The position numbers and the translations under genes are program-made. From the NCBI RefSeq assembly GCF_003583985.1, contig NZ_QXML01000001.1, forward strand, positions 891,801 through 955,800: a DNA stretch of 64,000 nt, in the 5' to 3' direction. Shown one piece after another: positions 11,581-20,831 of the stretch (positions are counted from its first letter, which is position 1; each line of letters opens with the position of its first letter). A model generated the notes under the pieces. That model ran no database searches, was not told the origin of the DNA, and worked only from the letters and a program-made list of their open reading frames with translations. The stretch comes from Algoriphagus lacus (GTDB lineage: Bacteria > Bacteroidota > Bacteroidia > Cytophagales > Cyclobacteriaceae).

Positions 11581-12426
11581 ATGGATTCCTTAATCAAAAA
11601 AATTCACCAGGCACATCAGGAATGCTCCGATTGCCCTTCTCCAAAAGTTGTTCAGCAGTTTTTCGAGGAGTTGCTCGGATTGCTTTTTCCAGAGTATGCC
11701 GTCCAAAAGGTGAAAAGCCAGGAGGAGGTTTCTGCCAGATTAATCCTGTTAAAAGAAACCCTTTCAGCTATTTTGACCCGAAATCGCCACCTCCATCAAG
11801 GGGAAGGCGGGGAATTGGCTTCCCGGTTTTTCAGCGGATTGGAACAAGTCTTTGATTGGGTCAATCAGGACGTGGACGCCATGTTTGCGGGTGATCCTGC
11901 CGCAAAATCCCGAACAGAAATTTTAAGAAGCTACCCTGGATTCTACGCGATTGCCGCATACCGGATTGCGCATTTGTTGCATCAATTGGGTGTCAAATTG
12001 ATTCCAAGGATGATCACTGAACTTGCTCACAGCAGAACAGGAATTGACATTCACCCAGGAGCAACTATTGGACAGTATTTCTGCATTGACCATGGTACGG
12101 GAGTTGTGATTGGGGAAACTACAATTATTGGGAATCACGTCAAAATCTATCAGGGTGTTACTCTTGGCGCACTTAGTGTGGACAAAGCCGATGCTGATCT
12201 CAAGCGGCATCCTACCATTGAGGACAATGTGGTGATCTATGCCGGGGCTACCATTTTGGGAGGAAAAACCATTATTGGAAAGAACTCCGTGATCGGAGGC
12301 AATGTCTGGCTGACCAAATCTGTTCCTCCCGGATCAAAAGTCTATTACCAAACCCAAATGTATCATGAGGAAGGTGCGGTGACGGATCTCTACGTCTTCA
12401 AACAGGAATTTGATGAAATGGGCTAA
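11581..12426 (+). CDS. cysE: Serine O-acetyltransferase (EpsC/SrpH type)
   Basis: 281 residues. It makes O-acetylserine from serine and acetyl-CoA, the first step of cysteine synthesis. The N-terminal half is helical; the C-terminal half (about 155-260) is a left-handed beta helix of hexapeptide repeats (TGIDIHPGATIGQYFCIDHG; VIGETTIIGNHVKIYQGVTL). The long N-terminus and C-terminal tail resemble EpsC/SrpH-type enzymes rather than enteric CysE. ATG 11581 is preferred to an upstream TTG inside the preceding gene. The partner cysM follows after 68 bases. Confidence 0.93.
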   Translation: MDSLIKKIHQAHQECSDCPSPKVVQQFFEELLGLLFPEYAVQKVKSQEEVSARLILLKETLSAILTRNRHLHQGEGGELASRFFSGLEQVFDWVNQDVDAMFAGDPAAKSRTEILRSYPGFYAIAAYRIAHLLHQLGVKLIPRMITELAHSRTGIDIHPGATIGQYFCIDHGTGVVIGETTIIGNHVKIYQGVTLGALSVDKADADLKRHPTIEDNVVIYAGATILGGKTIIGKNSVIGGNVWLTKSVPPGSKVYYQTQMYHEEGAVTDLYVFKQEFDEMG

Positions 12427-12494
12427 ATGCTTTTTCCCATCTTTTAATATCAAGTTCAGCAATTCTCCTGCTGCCTAATAACTAAACCTATTCC

Positions 12495-13373
12495 ATGAAA
12501 CTCTTTGAATTAATCGGAAATACTCCCTTGGTGGAGCTCGAGCATATTCCTATCAACCCAAAGGTCAAGATCCTATGCAAACTGGAAGGTCAAAATCCTG
12601 GAGGTAGTGTGAAAGACCGTGCAGCCTACAATATGCTTCGATCTGCCTTGGATCGGGGAGATATCAAAGCAGGAGACAAACTCGTCGAGGCGACTAGCGG
12701 AAATACGGGAATTGCTTTGGCCATGGTTGCGAAAGTCCTAGGCCTGGAAATGACCCTGATCATGCCGGATAATTCTACCAAAGAGCGGGTACTGTCCATG
12801 GAAGCATATGGTGCCAAAGTCATTTTGACTCCTGCCGCCAAGACCATCGAATATTCACGGGTCTTAGCCGAAAAGATGCGGGATGAGGAAGGCTACTACA
12901 TGCTCAATCAATTCGCTAATCCCGACAATTACCTAGCGCACTATTACACCACAGGCCCGGAGATCTGGCGGGATACCGAAGGGAGAGTCACCCATTTTGT
13001 TTCTGCCATGGGCACTACAGGTACAATCATGGGAGTATCCCGGTTTTTGAAACAAGTCAACCCTGCAGCTCAGATTGTAGGAACCCAGCCCACGGACGGT
13101 TCCAGCATTCCTGGAATCCGCAGGTGGTCACTGGAATTTATGCCGGAGATTTATGAGTCATCCCGTGTAGACCGGATCATCGATGTCAGTCAGCAGCAGG
13201 CCACCGAAATGACCCGACGTATGGCTAAGGAAGAAGGAATCCTTGCCGGGATGAGCAGTGGTGGGGCGCTCTTTGCCGCCATCGAACTTTCCAAAGAGCT
13301 TGAAGAAGGCTTGATAGTCTGCATCACCTGTGACCGGGGAGACCGGTATTTGAGCTCGGATTTGTTTGGGTGA
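12495..13373 (+). CDS. cysM: O-acetylserine sulfhydrylase, CysM type
   Basis: 292 residues. This PLP enzyme joins O-acetylserine with sulfide (or thiosulfate) to give cysteine. K40 in GGSVKD is the PLP lysine, SGNTG (about 69-73) the substrate loop, and GTTGTIMG the phosphate-binding loop. The segment SSIPGIRRW is characteristic of CysM, whereas CysK enzymes have a different sequence there. Together with the upstream acetyltransferase it forms a two-step cysteine unit. It is followed by a short intergenic region with a terminator. Confidence 0.93.
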   Translation: MKLFELIGNTPLVELEHIPINPKVKILCKLEGQNPGGSVKDRAAYNMLRSALDRGDIKAGDKLVEATSGNTGIALAMVAKVLGLEMTLIMPDNSTKERVLSMEAYGAKVILTPAAKTIEYSRVLAEKMRDEEGYYMLNQFANPDNYLAHYYTTGPEIWRDTEGRVTHFVSAMGTTGTIMGVSRFLKQVNPAAQIVGTQPTDGSSIPGIRRWSLEFMPEIYESSRVDRIIDVSQQQATEMTRRMAKEEGILAGMSSGGALFAAIELSKELEEGLIVCITCDRGDRYLSSDLFG

Positions 13374-13475
13374 GTAGGGATTGAAAAATTGGAAGATTGG
13401 AAAATTGACACTGGCCCTGATTGGTTAAAGTCTTCAAACCTGTCCATTCCGAAGGCGGGCTTAGGCCACTAAATT

Positions 13476-13497
13476 GCAGTCTTCGGACTGCTTTTTT
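13476..13497 (+). terminator. Rho-independent terminator after cysM
   Basis: Stem GCAGTC / GACTGC closes a stable TTCG tetraloop and is followed by six T. It lies about 100 bases after the cysM stop. Confidence 0.8.
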
Positions 13498-13508
13498 ATT
13501 CATTAAGC

Positions 13509-13522
13509 GCAGTTAATACTGC
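13509..13522. repeat. Small inverted repeat
   Basis: GCAGT and ACTGC flank a TAAT loop, midway between the cysM terminator and the 34-base palindrome. It has no T tract. It may be part of the same palindromic element. Confidence 0.4.
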
Positions 13523-13528
13523 AAAGCG

Positions 13529-13562
13529 CCACTGGTCCACGGTTTAAACCGTGGACCAGTGG
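13529..13562. repeat. Perfect 34-base palindrome, GTCCAC repeat family
   Basis: The left arm CCACTGGTCCACGGTTT is followed without a loop by its exact reverse complement. The core GGTCCACGGT recurs in two other intergenic places (52361-52390 and 59792-59845). It sits between two converging genes: cysM on the plus strand and the isomerase on the minus strand, whose stop is 9 bases away. It could act as a bidirectional terminator or be a dispersed repeat; no transposase is near. Confidence 0.8.
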
Positions 13563-13570
13563 AAATTCTT

Positions 13571-14482
13571 TCAAAAAAACCTCTTCATCTTCTCCAATCC
13601 CGTCTTGATCACATATTCCGCATCCATGGCGTAATAGGTTGGGTTGAAGAGTTCGAGGGAAAGGATGATGGGTTTGCCTTTTGACTTCAGCGTATCGGCG
13701 AGTTCCTGCATAGGGGCACCACCGTCTCCAGGGAAAACGCGGTCCTTGTCCTGCTGCTCGGTTCTCGGAATCTCTTTTGGGAAATCGTTCATGTGGAAAA
13801 TGTCAATCGCATGCCCGTCCAGCATCTTCATTCCTTCAAATCCTGATCCTCCGCGGAACAGGTGATACACGTCGGCAAGAATCTTGGCGTCTTTGTCATC
13901 CGCTGCTGCCGCTACGGCCATGGCCTGACCAAGATGAAAGAAGGAAGGAAATGCACCCCAAAATTCCAACTGCGGCATCACGCCGGTCTTTCGTCCCAAT
14001 TCCAACAGCTTTTTATAGCGTTCTCCGGCTTTCAATAGATCCAATGGGGCTTCGGTGCCGATGGCTGGAGCCGCTACCCGCGGACAGCCCAGTTCGGCCA
14101 GGATTCCCATTTCCTTTTCCATTTGGGCAAAACCCGTCTTGCTCTTCTCCTCATCCTGAGCCATCCAAGTCGGAAAACCAATGCAGTCAAAAAACTCCAG
14201 TCCGGCATCGGAAGCCAGTTTCTTCAGGGAAGCGACGGTTTTGCCTTCTTTGACATAGGCCTCGATCTCCATCATCCAAGGTTCAAACCCGTCATAACCT
14301 GCCCGTGCAGCCAGCTCGATGATTTGCGGAAGGTTCAGTTTTTGGCCCCGGATGGTGCTGGTATTGAGGGAGAATCTAAATGTGCTTTCTTTTTTTTCTG
14401 GTGTCTCTGCAGATGCAGATCCAGCGGCTAGGGCCATGGGGGCCAAAGCAAGGGTTTTTAACAGGTTTCTTCGGGAGGTCAT
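13571..14482 (-). CDS. Tat-exported sugar phosphate isomerase/epimerase-like protein
   Basis: 303 residues from the ATG at 14482, chosen because it places SRRNLLKTLALAPMALAAG, a Tat-type signal peptide, at the N-terminus. The rest has the TIM-barrel pattern of the xylose-isomerase-like/AP-endonuclease-2 family: FRFSLNTSTIRG, ELAARAGYDGFEPWM, DVYHLFRGG, HMNDFP with the metal-ligand His and Asp, and ILSLELFNP with Glu near the end. The substrate is unknown; exported members of this family accompany Gfo/Idh/MocA oxidoreductases in glycoside-related clusters. A longer reading from 14539 would add 19 residues before the Tat signal. Confidence 0.85.
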   Translation of the reverse strand: MTSRRNLLKTLALAPMALAAGSASAETPEKKESTFRFSLNTSTIRGQKLNLPQIIELAARAGYDGFEPWMMEIEAYVKEGKTVASLKKLASDAGLEFFDCIGFPTWMAQDEEKSKTGFAQMEKEMGILAELGCPRVAAPAIGTEAPLDLLKAGERYKKLLELGRKTGVMPQLEFWGAFPSFFHLGQAMAVAAAADDKDAKILADVYHLFRGGSGFEGMKMLDGHAIDIFHMNDFPKEIPRTEQQDKDRVFPGDGGAPMQELADTLKSKGKPIILSLELFNPTYYAMDAEYVIKTGLEKMKRFF

Positions 14483-14587
14483 AGGTCTTGAATTAAGGAG
14501 ATTTGCTCCTTTCAAAGGAATGGATAGCCGTTCAAACATATTCTGAATAAATCGAATCCATTAGAATTTTGAATCGTATTTTACGAC

Positions 14588-15289
14588 ATGCAAAAAATAC
14601 TATTTTTTCTTTTCACCACGGCCTTTTTTGTGAAAAGCGGAATTGCACAAGTGGCCGGAGAAAATCTCGCATATCTATCCGAGTACAAAGAGGCTTTGCC
14701 CTATTTTCAGGAATTAATCACCGGAGGACAATATGCCGAGGCGTCCAAGTTGATCGAAGGAGTTCCTTTTTTTGCTTCCCGGCAATTTGAAAAAGGGACA
14801 TTGAGCATCAATGGGATTGTTTATCCTGAGGTCCCTTTGTTGTATGACAACTATCGGGATCAACTGGTGACTTTCCACCCCATTTTCAACCAAAAGATAT
14901 TGATCAAGCCGGAGAAAATTGATGGATTTGTGCTTTCAAACGGCTCCCGTTTCCGCTTTTTCCCAGGCAATTCTTCTTATTTCCGTGACCAAAACGGAAT
15001 TTATCAAATTCTTGGAGAGGGAAGTTTTACCGCACTTGCCAAGCGGTACAAGACCACCAAGTCTACCCGCGAAATGTCCCGTTTCGACGAGGTTTATGTA
15101 GAAAAAAGTGACTATTTCCTTTGGAATTCGGGGGTGTTCTATCCGATCAGCCAAGGAAACCAGGCAATTGAAATTTTGGGTTTGGAACCCAAAGAACTAA
15201 AAAAACAACTCAGGTCCAGAAGTCTGAATTTCAAGCAGAATCCGGAAGTCTATCTCCGATTTTTAGTAGATCAATCCTCAAAAAAATAA
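14588..15289 (+). CDS. Exported protein of unknown function, first gene of a TonB-receptor operon
   Basis: 233 residues with a signal peptide (ILFFLFTTAFFVKSGIAQ, cleavage near residue 20). No lipobox. The mature part is mixed alpha/beta with a segment PLLYDNYRDQLVTFHPIFNQ. I do not recognise the family. It is 4 bases upstream of a TonB-dependent receptor and so probably works with it at the cell surface or in the periplasm. Confidence 0.75.
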   Translation: MQKILFFLFTTAFFVKSGIAQVAGENLAYLSEYKEALPYFQELITGGQYAEASKLIEGVPFFASRQFEKGTLSINGIVYPEVPLLYDNYRDQLVTFHPIFNQKILIKPEKIDGFVLSNGSRFRFFPGNSSYFRDQNGIYQILGEGSFTALAKRYKTTKSTREMSRFDEVYVEKSDYFLWNSGVFYPISQGNQAIEILGLEPKELKKQLRSRSLNFKQNPEVYLRFLVDQSSKK

Positions 15290-15293
15290 CCAG

Positions 15294-18029
15294 ATGATTA
15301 GAATTTTTACTGCGGGGTTATTGGTGTTGTTTTGTTTAGTCTCTTCCAGTCTATTTGCCCAGCAGACAGCGGACCGAATAACCGGATTTTTCCCGGGAGT
15401 GGCTTTTGAGCGGTTTATGGAAAAAGTGGAGGAGGAAACTACCTATCGTTTTTATTATAAGGAGGAAGATATTCGGGAGTTGACGGTGAATATTCAGGCG
15501 GATAGTAGCAAGCTTGAAGAGGTACTGAGTCAGATTTTTTTGAATTCCGATCTCAAGTTTACGATTTCCCAGTCCGGGGAAGTCTTCATCAGCAAAGGAC
15601 AAAAACTGACAGTTGATTTTCCAAACACGTTTTTCAACCAATCCGGACAAGGTGGCGGAAGCGGTGAATTCAGTCAACAGGATGAATTTGTAAGAAACCG
15701 CCGGTACACCATCGGAGTGCCAAGCGGTGAAGGGAGAACGGCAAAAATCCAGGGGCAGATTTTGAGCCTCGAAAACGGTAAACCCATCGATGGGGCCATA
15801 GTCTATGAAAAACTCAGCCAAACCCAAACCATCACCGATCAGGAAGGAAGATATGTGTTGACTTTGCCAAAGGGAAATCAGACCCTGCTTGTCCAGAATA
15901 TCGGCGGGTATACCGAGCAGCGACTGATCGATTTGCAGGGAGACGGGGAACTGAACATGAGTATCGGCGAGGGGGTATTTTCACTCAATGAAGTGGTGGT
16001 CCGGTCGGGCGCCTTATCCAATGTCTCTCGGCCGGAGATGGGAGTTCAGTCCATGACCGTGCAGCAGATGAGGAAACTACCCGCTGTGATGGGTGAAGTG
16101 GATATTCTCAAAGGACTCCTTACCATGCCTGGGGTAAATACTGCCGGAGAGGCCAGTGTGGGATTCAATGTCCGAGGTGGAGCCGCCGATCAAAACCTCA
16201 TTCTTTTTGATCAGAGCACCCTCTTCAATCCCTCGCATTTGTTCGGGTTTTTCTCAGCGGTCAATTCGGATATGGTGCAGGGCGTGGAATTGTATAAGGC
16301 AGGTATACCAGCCAGCTTGGGAGGAAGGCTTTCTTCTGTTTTGCAGGTGACACCCAAGCAGGGCCGGACGGATAAAATCGGAGGCTCAGGAGGAATTGGT
16401 CCCCTAACCAGCAGACTAAGTATTGATGGCCCGATTGGACAGAAGACCACGTTCATCGTTGGGGCGAGAATGACCTATTCGGACTGGTTGCTGGATTACT
16501 TGGAGGAAAATGCAGACATTGGAGCCAGTCGGGCATTTTTTGCGGATTTTAACGGGACGATAGAGCATCGTTTTGATGAGAAAAATATCCTCAGATTCAC
16601 CGGCTACTACAGCGAGGATGAGTTCCAATTTGATCCTGATACCGTTTACAGTTATTCCAACCAAAATTTCGCCCTCTCCTGGACTCATTATTTCAATTAC
16701 CAATTGGAGGCCACTTTTTCGGCAGGTCAGGATGCCTATGATTTTCAGGTGCAGGGTGAGGACAATCCGCTCAATTCCTATCAGTACAATTTTGACATTC
16801 GGCAGCGTTTTCTCAAGGCGCAGTTTCGCCAGGAAAAAGGCCAGCGGCACATCTTTACCTATGGGATTCACTCCATTTGGTACGATTTGAACCCCGGAGA
16901 AATTGCACCTTTTGGGGCGGAAAGTATTGTGATTCCGGATCAAGTTGCTTCCGAAAAAGCCCTTGAGACCTCCCTGTTTTTCGGGGATGAATTTGAAATC
17001 AATGATCAATGGACAGTTTCAGGAGGAGTGAGATACAATCTTTACGGCTATTTTGGTCCCCAGACTTTGCCGGTTTATGCTCCGGGAGAGCCGTTTTTGG
17101 CGGAAAATATCACCGGAGAAAAGACTTACAACTCAGGTGAACTGGTCCAATCTTACCACGGACCTGAGTTTAGAATCTCCGGAAGATACGCGATCAATAA
17201 CTGGTCTTCGATCAAAGCAGGGGTGAACACGATGCGGCAAAACATCCACCTGATGAGCAATTCCTCAGTTATTACCCCAACTGATACCTGGAAGCTGAGT
17301 GATGCCTTCATTGCTCCGCAGCGGGGAATCCAATATGCTTTGGGCTATTTCCAAAATCTGAAAAACAATACCCTGGAATTTTCAGCTGAGGTCTATTACC
17401 GAACCATGGAAAACCTGCTGGACTATCGCTCAGGTGCGACGATCGTCCTCAATGACCGAATTGAGCAGGATGTTTTGATAACCCAAGGGAAGGCATACGG
17501 TCTGGAACTTTACCTGAAAAAGTCTCAGGGAAAATTGAACGGATCACTTGCCTATACCTATAGCCGCTCCCTGTTGCAGACAGATCCCAGCGAGCGAAAA
17601 GAAAAAATCAACCGATCCGAGTGGTACCCGAGCAATTTTGATCAACCGCACAATGCCAATCTGGTCTTGAATTATGAGCTGAGCAGACGATTCAATACTA
17701 CCCTAGCAGGCAAGTATAGCACCGGCCGTCCAGTTACCTTGCCGATTTCCAAATTCCAATATGCCGGGTCAGAGCGGGTTTTCTTCTCAGACCGTAATGC
17801 CATGCGTATTCCGGATTATTTCAGGCTTGACCTATCGATCAACTTAGAGGGAAATCATAAGGTGAACAAAATTGCCCACAGCTCTTGGTCCTTGGGTGTC
17901 TATAATATTTTGGGCCGGGACAATCCGTATTCCATTTATTACGTGCCTGAAGGAGGCAAACTCCAAGGGTATCAATTGGCCATTTTTGCAGAGCCCATTC
18001 CTTTTATTACTTACAACTTCCGGTTCTGA
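15294..18029 (+). CDS. TonB-dependent outer-membrane receptor with STN-like and carboxypeptidase-like domains
   Basis: 911 residues. After a signal peptide (1 to about 23) comes an STN-like domain (about 30-105, RFYYKEEDIRELTVNI), a carboxypeptidase-regulatory-like beta sandwich (about 151-232, ENGKPIDGAIVYEKL), a plug (about 245-370, DILKGLLTMPGVNTAGEASV, GFNVRGGAADQN) and a long C-terminal barrel ending in ITYNFRF. It takes up an unknown substrate using TonB energy. There is no SusD gene, so this is not a classic SusCD pair. The DUF4249 gene starts in its stop codon (TGATG). Confidence 0.92.
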   Translation: MIRIFTAGLLVLFCLVSSSLFAQQTADRITGFFPGVAFERFMEKVEEETTYRFYYKEEDIRELTVNIQADSSKLEEVLSQIFLNSDLKFTISQSGEVFISKGQKLTVDFPNTFFNQSGQGGGSGEFSQQDEFVRNRRYTIGVPSGEGRTAKIQGQILSLENGKPIDGAIVYEKLSQTQTITDQEGRYVLTLPKGNQTLLVQNIGGYTEQRLIDLQGDGELNMSIGEGVFSLNEVVVRSGALSNVSRPEMGVQSMTVQQMRKLPAVMGEVDILKGLLTMPGVNTAGEASVGFNVRGGAADQNLILFDQSTLFNPSHLFGFFSAVNSDMVQGVELYKAGIPASLGGRLSSVLQVTPKQGRTDKIGGSGGIGPLTSRLSIDGPIGQKTTFIVGARMTYSDWLLDYLEENADIGASRAFFADFNGTIEHRFDEKNILRFTGYYSEDEFQFDPDTVYSYSNQNFALSWTHYFNYQLEATFSAGQDAYDFQVQGEDNPLNSYQYNFDIRQRFLKAQFRQEKGQRHIFTYGIHSIWYDLNPGEIAPFGAESIVIPDQVASEKALETSLFFGDEFEINDQWTVSGGVRYNLYGYFGPQTLPVYAPGEPFLAENITGEKTYNSGELVQSYHGPEFRISGRYAINNWSSIKAGVNTMRQNIHLMSNSSVITPTDTWKLSDAFIAPQRGIQYALGYFQNLKNNTLEFSAEVYYRTMENLLDYRSGATIVLNDRIEQDVLITQGKAYGLELYLKKSQGKLNGSLAYTYSRSLLQTDPSERKEKINRSEWYPSNFDQPHNANLVLNYELSRRFNTTLAGKYSTGRPVTLPISKFQYAGSERVFFSDRNAMRIPDYFRLDLSINLEGNHKVNKIAHSSWSLGVYNILGRDNPYSIYYVPEGGKLQGYQLAIFAEPIPFITYNFRF

Positions 18030-19174
18030 TGAGAAAAACTGTTTTCATTTTAAGCTTTCTGATCTTGGCTTTTGGGTGTAGGGAGCCGTATGAGCCTGAA
18101 GTCTCCCAGGAGAGTGTCTCTGCTTTGGTTGTCGAAGGATACTTGGATACCGAGGGATTGGAAAGCGAGCTTTTGCTAAGCCGGACTGTATCGATCGGTG
18201 CCGAAGCAACTTTTGCCCCGGAGATAGGCGCAAAAGTGACACTTTATGGAGAAAACGGAAGAACCTTTTCCTTGGCAGAAAAGGAGCCCGGAGTCTATAC
18301 GATCGCTCAAAATATGCCGGAGGATATGGAATATCAGCTGGAAATTGAGTTGCGAACAGGGGAGCTTTTTGAATCCGAAACTATGAAGCCAATTATTACT
18401 CCGGAAATCATCGATGCAGGATTTTTGCAGGATGAGGAAGGCGTTGAAGTATTTGTCACTACCCAGGGTGATGAAAATGCCGATGATTTCCTCTGGACCT
18501 TTGAAGAAACCTGGATTTACCGTCCCCGAATTCGGGTTCCTTATATTTATGATCCCAAAATCAGTAATGTAAGGGATCGCACGCAGGCCGAGAAGATTGA
18601 CCTTTGCTTTAAAAATGAGACGAATCCGGATATTTTACTGGAGACGAGTTCCAGATTTCAGGATCAGGTGGTCTTTCGAAAAACCATCACTGAAATCCCT
18701 CAAGGGGATGAGCGGATCATGGAACGCTACAGTATTTTGATTTCTCAGAAAGCCATCGATTCTGAAGCAGTTCAGTTTTGGGAGACCTTAAAAAGAAATA
18801 CGGAGGACATTGGGTCGATTTTCAGCCCACTTCCTTCTCAAATCTCCGGCAATATCAAGTCAGTGGGAGATTCTGGGATTCCCGTTGTCGGTCAGATCAG
18901 CATGGGAGTGGTCAAGCAGCGAAGAATCTACATCAATCTGACAGATGTTTCCCCTTGGGGATACCTCGATCCTGAGTTTAATGACTGCGCAATCGGATTG
19001 GAAGAGGTTCGGTCTCAGAATTACAAAACCGCCTTTGGAGACGGATCAGTTTTGCCTGCACGCGGACTGATGGAGGGAACTACCATAGTGGCGTATTATC
19101 CAGTGGATCGACGCTGCGCAGATTGTACACTTTATGCCTCACGGGTCAAACCTGATTTTTGGGAAGATGATTGA
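18029..19174 (+). CDS. DUF4249 family lipoprotein
   Basis: 381 residues with a lipoprotein signal (LSFLILAFGC, Cys 17) followed by REPYEPE. The segment VSALVVEGYLDTEGLESELL and the long beta-rich body match DUF4249, a Bacteroidota family that commonly follows TonB receptors carrying a carboxypeptidase-like domain. Its function is not established. The start overlaps the receptor stop by one base, and the end overlaps the next gene by 8 bases, so the three genes look translationally coupled. Confidence 0.85.
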   Translation: MRKTVFILSFLILAFGCREPYEPEVSQESVSALVVEGYLDTEGLESELLLSRTVSIGAEATFAPEIGAKVTLYGENGRTFSLAEKEPGVYTIAQNMPEDMEYQLEIELRTGELFESETMKPIITPEIIDAGFLQDEEGVEVFVTTQGDENADDFLWTFEETWIYRPRIRVPYIYDPKISNVRDRTQAEKIDLCFKNETNPDILLETSSRFQDQVVFRKTITEIPQGDERIMERYSILISQKAIDSEAVQFWETLKRNTEDIGSIFSPLPSQISGNIKSVGDSGIPVVGQISMGVVKQRRIYINLTDVSPWGYLDPEFNDCAIGLEEVRSQNYKTAFGDGSVLPARGLMEGTTIVAYYPVDRRCADCTLYASRVKPDFWEDD

Positions 19175-20831
19175 TAGACTTAGAAAAATTAAAGTGAGCG
19201 GATATATCCAGTTAAATCTAAAAAGTCAGAGTCCTTACGCTATATGGTTAGGGTTTTTACTGTTGATTTCCTTGTCTGCCGTTAAAGCGCAGGAGGCTAA
19301 CAGTCCCTTTGAGGCTGTTTCGTTTCATCTTTCCAAAACGCTCTTTGTGGTTGGAGAGAAGATCTGGTTTGAGGCTGAAGTTAAATCCGGTCAAAATCCC
19401 AGCCCATCACAGGTCTTGTATGCCGAACTGGTTGATCGTTTTTCCAATTCAGTAGCTTATGCCAAAGTGCCGTTGGAGCAGGGAAAGGCATTGAATTACC
19501 TATTGCTTTCTGGATCGATTCCTTCTGATCAGTATTTACTTCGGCTGTACACTCGGATCAGTCCTTACTTGGATATTAACCAAGGCATTGCCCAGCAGTT
19601 TGTCACGGTAATCAACTCTAAAATTCCCCCTAAGAATGCGGTAAGTACAAATTCTCCAACAAGGTCAAGTTCGGAAGTTGAGCCGGGATTTCTCCAGCTC
19701 AGCAATCCAAATCCGAAAACGGGAGAAAGTTTCAGGATTTCGGTTTCGGGAGCCCCTGTAATTCTTTCCTCGGGGATTTCCATAGCCAACCCTTACCTGG
19801 AGGAAGAACACATGCCAATTCGGTCAGCAGGTATTTACACCTCAATCGAGGAAAAAACCTTGCTTCCGGAGCTCTTTGGGCATATTGTGGAGGCAAAGAT
19901 TCCTCAGTCGGATACCACATTAACTTATTTTCTTTCACTTCATGGCAAGCAAAGTGCCCTATTTACCGACCGGGTAGATTCCAATGGCCGAATAATCTTT
20001 GATGCAGGTGGACTATCCCATTGGGACCGACTGATTATCCAATTGGAAGATGGTGCGGAAATGGAAGGGTTGGAGATCGTTTCACCCGTGATCAAGACGA
20101 AATTCAAGCCTGAAATGAAGTTTCCAACCCTGTCGATTCCGTCGACAGACCTCGAGTTTTTAACTCAACTTCAAAAAGCTTCGGCGGTGGAGTCCTACTA
20201 TGTAGAGGCCTTTGATCAGGATTCCCTGGAAGTGGTAACAGGATTTGTGGCGGACTATACCTATTTGCTGGATGATTACACCCGATTTGAGACTGTGGAG
20301 ACAGTCATCCGGGAGTACGTGCCTAGCGTGGCGGTTAGAATTAGAGACAAAAAGAAGGAGTTCCGCTTGATCGATGAGGCAGGAAATGCTGCCTTTGATA
20401 CCAATCCGTTGATTTTGGTCGATGCCATGCCGGTTTTCGATTCGGATTTGCTTTCAGCATTCAATCCCAAGTTTTTGAGCAAGTTGGAAGTCCTCAACCG
20501 GGAGTTTTACCTCAATGACCGAACCTATCCCGGTGTACTCAGTTTTAGCAGTTATTCCAACAATTTCGGAATGTTTCCACTCGCTTCAAATGCCCGGTTT
20601 TTTGATTATTCCGGTCTGCAACCTTCCGTTCAGCTTGACAAATCCCAGTTTGGGAAGCCCGGGACGGGAGGGAAATTTCCGGATTTTAGGACGGTTTTGT
20701 TTTGGGATAATACCTTGGAAAAGGAAATCCTAGCACCGGCTTTTTCCGGAAGATTCATTTTTTGGGTGAAATTTCTGGATGAAGCCGGCCAAGTAAAAGT
20801 TAGTAAACGCTACCTGAACGTAGCGAATTAG
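19167..20831 (+). CDS. Exported MG2-domain-like protein linked to a TonB receptor
   Basis: 554 residues from ATG 19167; a TTG start at 19134 would overlap the previous gene further. A hydrophobic signal (AIWLGFLLLISLSAVKAQ) is preceded by a rather long basic region. The N-terminal domain (about 30-130) with FEAVSFHLSKTLFVVGEKIW and QYLLRLYTRI resembles macroglobulin MG2 domains found in Bacteroidota surface proteins. The rest is beta-rich without a recognised domain. It is the last gene of the operon and its stop overlaps the converging MscS gene by 4 bases. Confidence 0.75.
   Translation: MIDRLRKIKVSGYIQLNLKSQSPYAIWLGFLLLISLSAVKAQEANSPFEAVSFHLSKTLFVVGEKIWFEAEVKSGQNPSPSQVLYAELVDRFSNSVAYAKVPLEQGKALNYLLLSGSIPSDQYLLRLYTRISPYLDINQGIAQQFVTVINSKIPPKNAVSTNSPTRSSSEVEPGFLQLSNPNPKTGESFRISVSGAPVILSSGISIANPYLEEEHMPIRSAGIYTSIEEKTLLPELFGHIVEAKIPQSDTTLTYFLSLHGKQSALFTDRVDSNGRIIFDAGGLSHWDRLIIQLEDGAEMEGLEIVSPVIKTKFKPEMKFPTLSIPSTDLEFLTQLQKASAVESYYVEAFDQDSLEVVTGFVADYTYLLDDYTRFETVETVIREYVPSVAVRIRDKKKEFRLIDEAGNAAFDTNPLILVDAMPVFDSDLLSAFNPKFLSKLEVLNREFYLNDRTYPGVLSFSSYSNNFGMFPLASNARFFDYSGLQPSVQLDKSQFGKPGTGGKFPDFRTVLFWDNTLEKEILAPAFSGRFIFWVKFLDEAGQVKVSKRYLNVAN

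Noticed and set aside
13529..13562. Palindrome as a CRISPR repeat or phage attachment site
   Set aside because: It occurs once here with no regular spacers, no cas genes, no integrase and no tRNA.
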